In this document: positions 18,071 through 27,202 of the stretch, piece by piece
How the letters are laid out: every line of letters begins with the position of its first letter
Numbering within the stretch: the first letter of the stretch is position 1
Assembly (NCBI RefSeq): GCF_900109045.1
Contig: NZ_FNYL01000005.1
Span: 531,340 to 595,339, forward strand
DNA: 64,000 bases
Direction of reading: 5' to 3'
From: Dyadobacter sp. SG02
GTDB lineage: Bacteria; Bacteroidota; Bacteroidia; Cytophagales; Spirosomataceae
Position numbers and translations under genes: made by a program
Notes under the pieces: model-generated
Told to the model about the DNA's origin: nothing
The model's input: only the letters and a program-made list of their open reading frames with translations
Databases searched by the model: none

Positions 18071-18970
18071 TTAATAAGTCGTCAAAGCCCCCATGTCCCC
18101 CTGCTGCTTCAATATCCTCTTCAACCCATCCACATTCATCGTCAGCCCTACCTCCGCGTCCGGCGCGGTTTCTTCGTTGATGATGCCGATCGGGCCGCGG
18201 TAGCTGCTGTCGCGGATGATGCGGATCATTTCGGCCTCCGCGTCGCCGTCGCCGATGGGTACTACTTTTACGGGATTGCCCTTTTTAAGTCCCATCAGAT
18301 TGACGGCCATTAAATGCGGCAGGATTTTCGGGAAAAACTGGGGAAAGCGCTCGATGTCCTCTTCGGCATGGTGCAGGTTGTAGACGATCCCGATATTCGG
18401 TCTTTTGAGATAATCCATGACTTCCAGCTGGTTTTCCGGCATGCCATACCAGCCTCCGTGATTATAAAGTCCTACCGTACAACCTATTTCAGCGGCTTTG
18501 TCGGCAATGTAGGCGACGGGTTTCGCAACTGCCTCCACCTTCTGCTGCTGGGTCATTTTGTCCATGTCTTTAATCCCGCCGATCATGCACCAGATCTCTG
18601 TTTTGACCTTGTGCCTTTTGAGCAGATCGAGGATAATGGGCAGGTTTTTATCATTTTCCGGGTTCGGGCCGGAATAGAGCCAGAATGCCTGCAATTGGAT
18701 GTGATGCTTTTTCAATGCTTCCAGCTCGGCATCGAATTCGGGGATGTGCTTTTCGCGCCAGTCGTATGCGAGCATGGTGAAACCCAGCTTGTTGAGCATT
18801 TCCGCCCGCTGTTCCGGGTTGCGTTCTTTGGAATCGAAGGGGACAATACACCAGGCAATGAGGTTCTGCCGGGCGTAGATGTTATCGGTACCTTTCTGTT
18901 TTTGGGCTGAAACCATCTGGATCGACAGCAACGTGAATAGCGCGCAAATTGCAATCAGTTTTGGGAGCAT
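18071..18970 (-). CDS. Secreted sugar phosphate isomerase/epimerase-like TIM-barrel protein
   Basis: 299 residues with a signal peptide (LIAICALFTLLSIQMVSAQ). The rest is an AP endonuclease-2/xylose isomerase-like barrel: LGFTMLAYDWREKHIPEFDAELEALKKHHIQLQAFWLYSG, then EIWCMIGGI, GLYNHGGWYGMPENQLEVM, NIGIVYNLHHAEED and GPIGIINEE supply the Glu/His/Asp metal-ligand positions typical of the fold. Bacteroidota carry many exported relatives (sugar phosphate isomerase/epimerase family) near glycan catabolism genes, but no such genes lie here. It probably acts in the periplasm on a sugar or polyol derivative. The stop codon abuts the palindrome mosaic. It follows the phospholipase gene on the same strand after a 57-bp gap with a hairpin. 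Confidence 0.88.
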   Translation of the reverse strand: MLPKLIAICALFTLLSIQMVSAQKQKGTDNIYARQNLIAWCIVPFDSKERNPEQRAEMLNKLGFTMLAYDWREKHIPEFDAELEALKKHHIQLQAFWLYSGPNPENDKNLPIILDLLKRHKVKTEIWCMIGGIKDMDKMTQQQKVEAVAKPVAYIADKAAEIGCTVGLYNHGGWYGMPENQLEVMDYLKRPNIGIVYNLHHAEEDIERFPQFFPKILPHLMAVNLMGLKKGNPVKVVPIGDGDAEAEMIRIIRDSSYRGPIGIINEETAPDAEVGLTMNVDGLKRILKQQGDMGALTTY

Positions 18971-18971
18971 T

Positions 18972-19008
18972 GCCGGGTTGTGTTTTATTGAATAAGACCC
19001 AACCCGGC
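18972..19008 (-). terminator. Hairpin between phospholipase and epimerase genes
   Basis: GCCGGGTTG and CAACCCGGC form a perfect 9-bp stem with a 19-nt loop directly upstream of the epimerase start. No T tract follows, so it could be an attenuator or RNA-stabilising structure rather than a terminator. Confidence 0.45.
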
Positions 19009-19027
19009 GATTTCTCTATACTGTTAA

Positions 19028-21556
19028 TCAAATTTTGCTGTTCGCGTTGGCCATGAAAGGATCAGTGATGCTTTCTTTACCCGTTTCAACGCGTCCTGCG
19101 AAGCGCCGCGCCACCCCGGCTGATCCGTGATGCACATTGAAGTCATACCATTGATGACTCCGGGCCGTTGGAACGAGCGTTTTCACCGTTGCTTCACCCG
19201 GCAGGCTTATTTCGATATTTTTCTGCTGATAGCTGTTGTCCGTCACCTGGATCTTCAAGGATTTCTTTCCTTTATTGACTGCCACGAGTTCGACATCACC
19301 GGTCGGCTTACCGTTTTTAGCCAAAACATACCCGCAGCTGACGGTCAGGTCCGGCTCCTGCGCGTTCCCCGCGAACTCGCGGAAATAGCCATTCGGGCCG
19401 TACACCCTCAAATGGTACTGTCCATTTTCGAAATTGGCCAGTTTGAAACTTTCCGTCAGGGTATCGCCCGCTTTCACGGCATAATTCCAGACCCGCAACA
19501 CTTCTCCCTCGTAAGGGTTCATAGCATAAATGATAAACGGCGCCCCGGCCGATTTCGGGCCGAATACCTTGTTCCCCGCATTCATAGTAACTTCAAATGC
19601 GGCCTTATCCGCCGAAAGCGCCCCGTTCACATACAGCTCGTAAGGTAGGGCCACAGACGGCCTGGTACCGCTTTCCTGTTTGGGCAAAAATGGCGAGCCG
19701 AGCGGGTTTGCATTGATTTTATCCATTTCCGCCGCATTCAATGCCTTGAAATTAGCAGGTGCGTCTTTGAATTGCGCTTTGTGAATGGTCGTCAGGATTT
19801 CATCGCGGTTCACCGGCTGCGGCTTCTTGTAAGCCGACGCGTCGAATGGCTGGAAAACCGTGCTCATATTGCCGCAAATCGTCCGCCGCCATTCGGTAAT
19901 ATTGGTTTCCCGGACCTGCTTCTTCGATTTATGGCTCGTAAATTCTTCCAGGAACTGGATAATGGAAGTATGGTCGAACACCTGCGAGCAAACCTTCCCG
20001 CCCCTCGACCAGGGCGATGCTACCACCAACGGCACCCGGAAGCCCAGCCCGATTGCGCCGCCGCGTGCATTCGCCTTCGGCACCTGGGTTTCGTCCTGTT
20101 CCAACGGCACGTATTCGGCTTTGGTATCGATGCCCGCGGACACTTTGCCGGAGTTGGGTTTAGTCGGATCAGGGATCGAAAATGGCGGAATGTGGTCGTA
20201 ATAGCCATCATTCTCGTCATAACAAAGAATAAAGATCGTCTTTTTCCACACCTCCGGATTTTTGGTAAGGATATCGAGTGTCTCGGAAATGTACCACGCA
20301 CCATACCACGGCGCCGACGGGTGGTCCGAGAAATTCTGAGGCGAGGCCAGGTACGACACCGCCGGCAGCTTGCCTTCGTTCACATCCTTCCGGAACTGGT
20401 AAAAAATGTCACTTTTGGGAACATCAATCTTCCGTGTTTCGCCGCCTTCGGTGTAGGAAATCGACGATAGTTTCAGGTAATCCGGATCATTCCGATTCGT
20501 TACGAATGCATTGCGGTGCAGCTCTTGCTGAAATACCGACAGCTTTTTAAAGTTCTCCTCGCTGAATTCCGCCAGATCGGCTTCGAGGCGTTCCAGCAAT
20601 GCGTGGCGCTGCTCCCAGGATTTGGTCAGTTTGTCTTTTTCCGCTCCCGTCGCTGCTTCCATTTTCTCCTTCAATGCGGGCAGATCCTTCTTCGTTTTTT
20701 CGACTTCCAAAGTCGCGTAATGGATAAAATCTTTGGAATACTTTACACCATATTGCGCATAACGCTCCAACGGGTTACACCCAAAATTGCTCAGCCAGGA
20801 ACCTACGCCCGGATGGAACTGCACCACCGCTCCTACCTCATTCTGATAAAACTTCCAGCTGATACCGGCCTCCTGCATACGCTCGGGGAACGTCTTCCAT
20901 TTCACCGGTTTGTTGATCGAGAAATAGCTGTTCCGCACCACCGCCAGCGAGTCCATCTCCGGCTTCTCGCGGATCGTGCCCGACCAGAGGTAGTAGCGGT
21001 TCGGGTGCGTAGGCGTCATCGATGAGCAAAAATTCTGGTCGCAAATCGTGAATGCATCGGCCAATGCATAATAGAACGGAATATCCTCCCGGTCGTAATA
21101 CCCGAGCGTGAGCGGCATTTCGGCGTATTCCTTGTGGCCGGAGCGTTTGGAAGTGAGCCATTTATCGTATTTCCCGCCATTGTACGCGTCCACCTGCGAC
21201 TCGCGTGAGTGCGGCAGGTCGTGCATCCAGGTGGCTTTGGTATTTTTAATATCCAGGCGGAACGGCGCGTAAGTATCACCCTTCCGGTCGGTTTGAAGCC
21301 ATACTTTGTTCTTATTCGGCAGGTCGATCGCCCGGGGATCGTTGAACCCGCGGACACCCTGTAACTTGCCGTAACTGTGGTCGAACGAGCGGTTTTCCTG
21401 CATCAGGATCACGACGTGCTCGGCATCTAGGTAAGAGGTATTCGGGTCGGGACTGATCGCCATCGCCCGCTGCACCGACTCCGGGAACAAACTTGCCGCT
21501 CCCGCGCCCCCAGCCAGCATTGCTGCCTTCTTAATAAAATCTCTTCTTGAATCCAT
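19028..21556 (-). CDS. Phosphocholine-specific phospholipase C (Tat-exported)
   Basis: 842 residues from the ATG at 21554-21556. The N-terminus MDSRRDFIKKAAMLAGGAGAA is a twin-arginine signal (SRRDFIKK). The catalytic alkaline phosphatase-like domain begins with AEHVVILMQENRSFDHSYG and contains FCSSMTPTHPNRYYLWSG, ILCYDENDGYYDHIPP and RVPLVVASPWSRGGKV, all hallmarks of the bacterial phospholipase C/AcpA family. Two C-terminal DUF756-like beta domains (about residues 640-830) complete the TIGR03396 architecture. The enzyme would cleave phosphatidylcholine or sphingomyelin to phosphocholine and diacylglycerol or ceramide outside the cytoplasm. Length fits the family. In a soil bacterium it may serve phosphate or choline scavenging; the GDPD at 48 kb could act on related lipid products. 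Confidence 0.95.
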   Translation of the reverse strand: MDSRRDFIKKAAMLAGGAGAASLFPESVQRAMAISPDPNTSYLDAEHVVILMQENRSFDHSYGKLQGVRGFNDPRAIDLPNKNKVWLQTDRKGDTYAPFRLDIKNTKATWMHDLPHSRESQVDAYNGGKYDKWLTSKRSGHKEYAEMPLTLGYYDREDIPFYYALADAFTICDQNFCSSMTPTHPNRYYLWSGTIREKPEMDSLAVVRNSYFSINKPVKWKTFPERMQEAGISWKFYQNEVGAVVQFHPGVGSWLSNFGCNPLERYAQYGVKYSKDFIHYATLEVEKTKKDLPALKEKMEAATGAEKDKLTKSWEQRHALLERLEADLAEFSEENFKKLSVFQQELHRNAFVTNRNDPDYLKLSSISYTEGGETRKIDVPKSDIFYQFRKDVNEGKLPAVSYLASPQNFSDHPSAPWYGAWYISETLDILTKNPEVWKKTIFILCYDENDGYYDHIPPFSIPDPTKPNSGKVSAGIDTKAEYVPLEQDETQVPKANARGGAIGLGFRVPLVVASPWSRGGKVCSQVFDHTSIIQFLEEFTSHKSKKQVRETNITEWRRTICGNMSTVFQPFDASAYKKPQPVNRDEILTTIHKAQFKDAPANFKALNAAEMDKINANPLGSPFLPKQESGTRPSVALPYELYVNGALSADKAAFEVTMNAGNKVFGPKSAGAPFIIYAMNPYEGEVLRVWNYAVKAGDTLTESFKLANFENGQYHLRVYGPNGYFREFAGNAQEPDLTVSCGYVLAKNGKPTGDVELVAVNKGKKSLKIQVTDNSYQQKNIEISLPGEATVKTLVPTARSHQWYDFNVHHGSAGVARRFAGRVETGKESITDPFMANANSKI

Positions 21557-21698
21557 GGGTTTAGTTTGGGTGGTTGTTAAAATATACAAGTAATGCGAAC
21601 GACAAAATTACTGATATGGGGACTAGCGGGGAGTTATGAGAATGTTAAGAAAATTTGGAAAAAATCCATAGTGGATGTAAAAATTCCAAAAGAATATA

Positions 21699-21706
21699 TA
21701 TCTTTG
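21699..21706 (+). promoter_or_regulatory. Candidate -7 promoter box for the Panacea operon
   Basis: TATCTTTG matches the Bacteroidota TAnnTTTG box and lies 69 bp upstream of the Panacea start; no convincing -33 TTG at 19 nt was seen. Confidence 0.35.
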
Positions 21707-21775
21707 TGTTACTACTCAAATGTTCCTTCATTCTGCACTCAGGTAATCAATATCAGGTAAATCCTATTTTGAGCT

Positions 21776-22306
21776 ATGAACGTATTGGAAGAAAAAATCG
21801 AAGGGACCATTCATTTATTACTTTACATTCTGCAAAAGCTGGGCGGGCGCTCCGACATTCACAAGCTTTTTAAAATCCTTTACTTCGCCGAGCAAAAGCA
21901 TTTGGTCAGGTATGGCGCTGCTATTTCGCAGGACCATTACCATGCGATGAAGAATGGGCCGGTACCTTCTCTTGCCTACGATATTTATAAAAGTGTGAAA
22001 GAAGGTAGCCTGGCCTATACCCGCTTCTTTTCGACCATAGACCGCTTTTCCATTGAAGCAATCGCGGATCCCGATCTCGATTTTCTTTCCGAATCGGAAA
22101 TGCAATGCATTGACGAATCTGTACGGGAAAACAAAAATCTCAGTTTTAACGACCTGACGGACAAATCGCATGACGAGGCCTGGAACCAGACCGCCCGCGA
22201 CAAGGAAATTAGTCCCATTGCAATAGCCAAAGCCGGTGGTGCGGACAACCATATGGTCAAGTACATTGAAGACCAGTTGCTGATCCATTCGGCAAAGTTT
22301 GAATGA
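21776..22306 (+). CDS. Panacea (SocA/DUF4065) domain protein, probable antitoxin
   Basis: 176 residues. Residues about 15-130 match the Panacea/DUF4065 fold: LLLYILQKLGGRSDIHKLFKILYFAEQKHLVRYGAAISQDHYHAMKNGPVPSLAYDIYKSVKEG, with the characteristic KLFKILYFAEQKHL helix, the NGPVPS turn and a late LSESEMQCIDE helix. The domain serves as a neutralising module in PanA antitoxins paired with diverse toxins, and in SocA as a proteolysis adaptor. No DNA-binding domain is obvious. The next gene starts 24 bp downstream on the same strand, the usual antitoxin-first layout, so the two are likely a toxin-antitoxin pair. Confidence 0.9.
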   Translation: MNVLEEKIEGTIHLLLYILQKLGGRSDIHKLFKILYFAEQKHLVRYGAAISQDHYHAMKNGPVPSLAYDIYKSVKEGSLAYTRFFSTIDRFSIEAIADPDLDFLSESEMQCIDESVRENKNLSFNDLTDKSHDEAWNQTARDKEISPIAIAKAGGADNHMVKYIEDQLLIHSAKFE

Positions 22307-22330
22307 TAACACAGAGACGCTATCATTCAA

Positions 22331-22747
22331 ATGACATCATTGATCGGGACCGTCCTTCGGATGATGGTCAAAGATACGACTCCGCCCAAAGTCAAGCGTT
22401 TCATCATTGTCGGTGAATCGGCTGACAGCCTGACTCTGGCTTCCGTATACATCAATACCGAACTCAATATGAAGGTCAATTACAATCTGGATCTTCAATG
22501 CCAGCACATCGAATTTCAGGCTGCCGGTCGTGATTACCTCGACCATACCTCGTTTGTCGACTGCTCGAAACTCAAGATCGTCGAACGTGCCGAGCTCTGT
22601 ACCATCATTAAAAACCGCCCGGCTGTCGTGATAGGCAGGCTCGATCCGCAAGATTTTGAGGTAGTAAGGCGTCAAATCACCTGCTCCACGACCATCAAAG
22701 GTAAAATCAAGAAACGCTACGGCTTCTACGATTCAGCTTCTCACTAA
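22331..22747 (+). CDS. Uncharacterised partner of Panacea protein, candidate toxin
   Basis: 138 residues, no signal peptide or membrane segment. The chain looks beta-rich: IGTVLRMMVKD, KRFIIVGESADSLTLASVYINTELN, an FVDCSKL strand followed by KLKIVERAELCTIIKNRPAVVIGRLDPQDFEVVRRQI, and a basic end KGKIKKRYGFYD. The start resembles the first strands of an SH3-like (PemK/MazF-type) barrel, where a G-x-V/I-x opening strand is followed by KRF.IVVG, but I do not see the family's RNase residues with confidence. Position directly behind a Panacea gene is the main functional clue. It could also be a non-toxic partner or a prophage-derived protein. Confidence 0.6.
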   Translation: MTSLIGTVLRMMVKDTTPPKVKRFIIVGESADSLTLASVYINTELNMKVNYNLDLQCQHIEFQAAGRDYLDHTSFVDCSKLKIVERAELCTIIKNRPAVVIGRLDPQDFEVVRRQITCSTTIKGKIKKRYGFYDSASH

Positions 22748-22810
22748 ATTCTAATTTTTTTCAAAACCGACCTTCGGGTGCGTTGCTTTGGGGCTACTAA
22801 GAGGTGATAT

Positions 22811-25222
22811 ATGAATCAACACCTCATGCCACGCAGTTTACTTATACGTTTATTCCTCCTGATTACCATCAGCTTTAATGGGTTCCACGGGTTCGCCCAA
22901 AAACTACCCTCGGTTTCCGGTTATGTCAAAACAGAATCCGGCGAGGCGCTTCCGGGTGTTACCGTTTCAATCTCAAAAACCCCGCACGGCGTTACGACCG
23001 ATCCGAACGGGTTTTTCGAATTGCCTAACGTGAAGTCAGGGACTTATACTTTGCAGGCCACTTTGATGGGCTACAAAACAGTATCCGAAACAATCAGTAT
23101 TCAGTCCGGCAAGACAGCCACTTTCAACTTTCAACTCAAAGAAAACCAGCAAAACCTCAACGAAGTAAGCGTTTACGGCAAAACGGAGACGCAGGCGGTG
23201 AAGGAACAGGCATTTACCGTGAATGCGATCGAAACGAAGCAATTCCAGAACACGACTGCCGACCTCAACCAAGTACTCAACCGCAGCGCAGGCGTACGTA
23301 TCCGCGAGCAGGGCGGGCTCGGGTCTAGCTTCAACTTTTCGATCAACGGGCTTTCCGGGAAGGCCGTCAAATACTTTATCGACGGCGTACCGATGGAGGT
23401 CATGGGCAGCGCGATGTCGCTGAACAACATTCCGGTCAATCTTTCGGAGCGGATCGAGGTGTACAAGGGCGTCGTGCCGGTGCAGCTGGGCTCGGATGCG
23501 ATGGGCGGCGCGGTGAACGTGATTACCAACCAGAAACAGACGAACTATCTCGACCTGAGCCATAGCTACGGCTCGTTTAACACCCACCGTTCGGCGCTGA
23601 CGGCCCAATATGTGCACAAGCCGACGGGCATTACCGTGAAAGCAAGCGGCTTTTTCAATTATTCCGACAACAACTATAAAATGAAGGGCGTCGAGATCCT
23701 GGAAGGCGGCACCCGCGTCGGCAACCAGATTACCGACCTTACCGGCGCGAACTTCGTCCTGACCGACGTGAAGCGCTTTCACGACCATTACCGCTCGGGA
23801 ATGGGCCAGGTGGAGGTCGGCATTACCAATAAAAGCTGGGCCGATGTACTTTATGCGGGTTTTGGTTACTCGGAGAGCCGCCAGGATCAGCAAACGGGTT
23901 TCGAGCAGGCCATTGTGTATGGCAACGTGCAGCGGAAAGGTAAATCCTCGACCGGAACATTGCGGTACAAGAAAAACAATCTGCTCGTAAATGGGCTGGA
24001 TGTCAACCTGTTTGCTTCGCTTTCGACCGACAAATATCTGACCGCCGACACCCTGCTCCGCCAATATTACTGGGACGGTTCCTGGACTACCAAGGGCGCT
24101 ACCGAAATGGGAGGCATCAAGTCGCTTTCGCACATCATCCGCCCGCGCGCCTTCCTGCGTGCGAATGCGAGCTACACGCTCAACGAAAAGCATTCTTTTA
24201 ACCTCAACTACACCATCGACCGTCTCAAAAACGAGAATTACAATGAACTGCTCGTGTCAGGCGACGATATGCCGGGCATTATGACGAAGCAAATCCTGGG
24301 CCTGGCCTACCAGCAAGAGCTGCTCGACAAGCGCTGGACGAATACATTCTTTGGAAAATATTATGGTCTGAGCCTCGAACGGAAGAAGTGGATCGACAAT
24401 GACTACCAGGTTTTGACCGACAAATTCCCGAATTACGGTTACGGTGTCGCATCGCGGTACAAAATCCTGCCTGACCTCGGTGTGAAGCTCTCGGTTGAGC
24501 ATACTTTCCGCTTGCAGGAAGTGGAAGAAGTGTTTGGGGACGGCTTGAACGTCCAGCCCAATCCCGACCTGAAACCCGAACGCAGCGACAACGTAAACCT
24601 GGGCTCCTACTATGGCTTCCGGACGGGCAAGCACCGCTTTTTCGCCGAGGCGGCCGGTTTTTACCGCAATGCTTCCGACTTTATTTACCCCGTGGCCGAC
24701 CAGCGTTCGAAGGCTTTGAAAAACGAAAACAAATCGAATGTACGCGTGACGGGCTTCGAGGCGGAACTGCGGTACGATTACGCCGACCTGCTTTCCTTCA
24801 ATGTGAACGCCACCTACCAAAGTGCTGTTAACATGACCAAATTCGGGAGCACGGCTTCCAATGTGCCCGAAGCGACTTACAAGAACAAAATCCCTAATCA
24901 GCCGTGGTTCTTCGGTAATGCCAATTTCGGCATCGGGAAAAGTGATGTGTTTATGAAAGGTTCCCGATTGCAATTCAGCTGGTTTACCCAGTATGTGCAT
25001 TGGTTTTACCTGACCTGGGAGGCGTTCGGCAATGTAAACGGCAAATCGACGATCCCGAGCCAGCTGATCCACAATGCGACGCTGAGCTATTCATTCGCGG
25101 ACGGCCGCTATAATGTGTCGGCGGAATGCCGCAACCTGACCGACGACCTCGCTTACGACAATTTCAGGCTCCAAAAACCCGGCCGTGCATTCGCGTTGAA
25201 ACTCCGCTATTTTATCCATTAA
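22811..25222 (+). CDS. TonB-dependent receptor, siderophore-type
   Basis: 803 residues. The signal peptide (LLIRLFLLITISFNGFHGFAQ) precedes a CarboxypepD_reg-like domain (residues about 35-115: SVSGYVKTESGEALPGVTVSI...PNVKSGTYTLQATLMGY), a plug domain (VNAIETKQFQNTTADLNQVLNRSAGVRIREQGGLGSSFNFSINGLSGKAVKYFIDGVP...LSERIEVYKGVVPVQLGSDAMGGAVNVIT) and a 22-strand-size barrel ending LTDDLAYDNFRLQKPGRAFALKLRYFIH with terminal aromatic residues. It would import a substrate with TonB energy. The DUF4374 lipoprotein gene follows by 30 bp, a pairing known for iron-siderophore systems in Bacteroidota. No SusD is present. Confidence 0.94.
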   Translation: MNQHLMPRSLLIRLFLLITISFNGFHGFAQKLPSVSGYVKTESGEALPGVTVSISKTPHGVTTDPNGFFELPNVKSGTYTLQATLMGYKTVSETISIQSGKTATFNFQLKENQQNLNEVSVYGKTETQAVKEQAFTVNAIETKQFQNTTADLNQVLNRSAGVRIREQGGLGSSFNFSINGLSGKAVKYFIDGVPMEVMGSAMSLNNIPVNLSERIEVYKGVVPVQLGSDAMGGAVNVITNQKQTNYLDLSHSYGSFNTHRSALTAQYVHKPTGITVKASGFFNYSDNNYKMKGVEILEGGTRVGNQITDLTGANFVLTDVKRFHDHYRSGMGQVEVGITNKSWADVLYAGFGYSESRQDQQTGFEQAIVYGNVQRKGKSSTGTLRYKKNNLLVNGLDVNLFASLSTDKYLTADTLLRQYYWDGSWTTKGATEMGGIKSLSHIIRPRAFLRANASYTLNEKHSFNLNYTIDRLKNENYNELLVSGDDMPGIMTKQILGLAYQQELLDKRWTNTFFGKYYGLSLERKKWIDNDYQVLTDKFPNYGYGVASRYKILPDLGVKLSVEHTFRLQEVEEVFGDGLNVQPNPDLKPERSDNVNLGSYYGFRTGKHRFFAEAAGFYRNASDFIYPVADQRSKALKNENKSNVRVTGFEAELRYDYADLLSFNVNATYQSAVNMTKFGSTASNVPEATYKNKIPNQPWFFGNANFGIGKSDVFMKGSRLQFSWFTQYVHWFYLTWEAFGNVNGKSTIPSQLIHNATLSYSFADGRYNVSAECRNLTDDLAYDNFRLQKPGRAFALKLRYFIH

Positions 25223-25252
25223 TAACTCAAATTTTATCTTTAAACACCCAAA

Positions 25253-26467
25253 ATGAACAGATTATTCAGCTACCCGGCAAAAGCCATCCTGATTGCCCTC
25301 ACCGCTTTAACCCTCAACGGATGCAGTGACAGCGACGACAATAACGGAGGCACCCCAGTGGAAGAAGAAGGCAAGTATTCGGCGGTCCTTTGCGTAGGGG
25401 CATGGCCTAATACCGCCTATTATATCGCCGATGTGCCGTCGCTGACGAGCGGCACCATCAGCCTCAAAGGCAACGGCGCCGAGATGACCGGCAAAGTATA
25501 TGCCCAGGACATTATTCAAAAGGATGGATTTTACTACCACGCCAACTTCGGCAGCGGCCGTTTTGGTAAATACCATGTCGAAAACGGGGCATTGGTGATC
25601 GATAAGGAAGTGCCGTTCACGTTTCTCAATTGGAGCTCCTTTGCGTGGATCGACGATCAGACGCTCGTGATTTTCGGTGAAGGCGAAAGCGAGGGCCGCT
25701 ATGCGATCGTGAAGGTCGCCGACATGACCGTGACTACCGGAAAGCTCGACCTGAAAGCGAAACCGACAGGATTTGATGGTTACAGCATCGGATTTGCCGA
25801 GTACCGCGACGGAAAGCTGTTCATCGGCTACCAGTTCTCGTCGTCCGACTGGACGCAATATCCTAACATGCCCGTTTACAAGGAGTTCAATGTGGCTGTT
25901 GTGAGCTACCCGTCCATGAAAACGGAAAGCACCATTACCGATACCCGCAGCACGACACCGGGCGGCCCGATCGTGTACGCGCCGGCTTCCTTCCAGGATG
26001 AAAACGGGGATATTTATTTCATCAGCGACCCTGTGGGTGGTTATGACTACAAATCGCCTTCGGCTGTATACCGCATCAAAAAAGGCGCTACCACACTTGA
26101 CCCAACCTATTATTTCGACCTCTCGGCCAAAACCGGCAACGGAATGGGCCCTGCCATGTGGTACATCGGAAACGGCAAGGCCATCGTACGAACGCGCATT
26201 GCGGGCACGAGCATCGACGCCGACCACTCATTCTCGGTGATCGATGTGAAAAACGGGGCATTTATTAAAAAACTCGACCTCCCTGCCGACAAAGGTGAGC
26301 GGATGGTGAATGCCGTGGTGGTGGAAGACGGCAAAGCATACATCGCCGTGAATGCGGTTGACAAAGATTACATCTGGGAATACGACCCGTCGGCGGACAA
26401 GCTGACCAAAGGCGCCGAGTTTGTGGACGGTATCGATTATATCCTCCGTTTGGAAAAAACAAAATAA
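25253..26467 (+). CDS. DUF4374 surface lipoprotein, probable siderophore-binding partner
   Basis: 404 residues. A lipobox at residues 21-24 (LNGC) with Cys24 followed by acidic residues (SDSDDNN) suggests a surface-exposed lipoprotein. The body repeats blade-like units (YYHANFGSGRFGKYHVENGALV, SFAWIDDQTLVIFGEGESEGRYAIVKVADMTV, ...FSVIDVKNGAFIKKLDLPADKGERMVNAVVVEDGKAYIAV) consistent with a beta-propeller, as expected for DUF4374. In Bacteroides the XusB protein of a xenosiderophore uptake system belongs to this type; I transfer that role by context with the TonB receptor immediately upstream. A strong terminator closes the two-gene operon. Confidence 0.88.
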   Translation: MNRLFSYPAKAILIALTALTLNGCSDSDDNNGGTPVEEEGKYSAVLCVGAWPNTAYYIADVPSLTSGTISLKGNGAEMTGKVYAQDIIQKDGFYYHANFGSGRFGKYHVENGALVIDKEVPFTFLNWSSFAWIDDQTLVIFGEGESEGRYAIVKVADMTVTTGKLDLKAKPTGFDGYSIGFAEYRDGKLFIGYQFSSSDWTQYPNMPVYKEFNVAVVSYPSMKTESTITDTRSTTPGGPIVYAPASFQDENGDIYFISDPVGGYDYKSPSAVYRIKKGATTLDPTYYFDLSAKTGNGMGPAMWYIGNGKAIVRTRIAGTSIDADHSFSVIDVKNGAFIKKLDLPADKGERMVNAVVVEDGKAYIAVNAVDKDYIWEYDPSADKLTKGAEFVDGIDYILRLEKTK

Positions 26468-26507
26468 CGGGTTCACTATCAGGAACTAGTCTGGTGTGTC
26501 AGAAGAG

Positions 26508-26541
26508 CCCTGCGGTAAATTTCCGCGGGGTTTCTTTTTTT
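26508..26541 (+). terminator. Terminator of the TonB receptor-DUF4374 operon
   Basis: CCCTGCGG and CCGCGGGG form a GC-rich stem followed by TTTCTTTTTTTG, about 40 bp after the DUF4374 stop. Confidence 0.85.
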
Positions 26542-26573
26542 GTTTAAAATAAAATTGGATAAAAGCTTGGAAA

Positions 26574-26591
26574 ACTTACTAACTAGTAAGT
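26574..26591. promoter_or_regulatory. TetR operator 1 (upstream of tetR)
   Basis: ACTTACTAACTAGTAAGT is a perfect palindrome of 8-bp half-sites with a 2-bp centre, 31 bp upstream of the regulator's start. Its half-site core CTTACT/AGTAAG recurs in the palindrome at 27203-27218. Confidence 0.75.
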
Positions 26592-26622
26592 AAATTTGAG
26601 CCATCATTTAAATGCATGCAAT

Positions 26623-27183
26623 ATGAGATCGGAAACAAAGGATAAAATTGCCGAACTGGCCACCGAACTGGTGCAGCAGGTAGGCTACCCTTCTTTGAGC
26701 TACCAGCAGATCTCGTCGCAGCTGGGCATGAAGAATGCGGCAGTGCATTACCATTTTCCCAGCAAGGAAGATCTTGGGCTGGATGTGGTACGCCGCGATC
26801 ATGAGGTTTTTACCAAATTCGCCGCCAGTTTGCAGGATAAAAGTCCCGAGGAAAAACTGGATGCATTTCTGGCCATGTACCAGCAATACCTTGAAAACGG
26901 CAACCGCATTTGCATGATCGGCGCCAGCGCGTCGGATTACAAGCAACTCCCCGACTCGATCCGGCTGGAAGCGGCGACGTACTTGTCGGAGGTGAAAGAA
27001 TGGTTTACGCGTGTCCTCGAAGCTGGTAAATCCGAAGGCGTATTTCAATTCAAAGGCAGTGCAGCCGGGAAGGCCGGATTGGTAACCTCCGCGCTCGCGG
27101 GCGCGTTGCAGCACGCACGGCTCATTGGCAACGACCATTACCTGGCCGTAGTAGCCCAGTTGAAACTCGAACTCAAACCATAA
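26623..27183 (+). CDS. TetR/AcrR-family transcriptional regulator
   Basis: 186 residues from the ATG at 26623 (MRSETKDKIAELATELVQQ). The N-terminal HTH reads GYPSLSYQQISSQLGMKNAAVHYHFPSKEDLGLDVV, the classical TetR pattern ending in the YxHFxSKExL motif. The C-terminal domain (about 70-186) is a helical ligand-binding domain with RICMIGASASDYKQLPDSIRLEA, similar to YbiH/NemR-like repressors. Near-identical palindromes lie just upstream of it and between it and the SDR gene, so it most likely represses itself and the SDR, released by an electrophile or other small ligand (inferred). Confidence 0.94.
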   Translation: MRSETKDKIAELATELVQQVGYPSLSYQQISSQLGMKNAAVHYHFPSKEDLGLDVVRRDHEVFTKFAASLQDKSPEEKLDAFLAMYQQYLENGNRICMIGASASDYKQLPDSIRLEAATYLSEVKEWFTRVLEAGKSEGVFQFKGSAAGKAGLVTSALAGALQHARLIGNDHYLAVVAQLKLELKP

Positions 27184-27202
27184 ATTTTTTGCCCAAATAA
27201 CT

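Noticed and set aside
18972..19008. Firm intrinsic terminator
   Set aside because: The stem is good but no T tract follows, so it is listed with low confidence only as a hairpin.
23036..24193. 385-residue open frame on the minus strand
   Set aside because: Antisense to the TonB receptor, composition biased (His/Arg/Val rich) and unlike any family.
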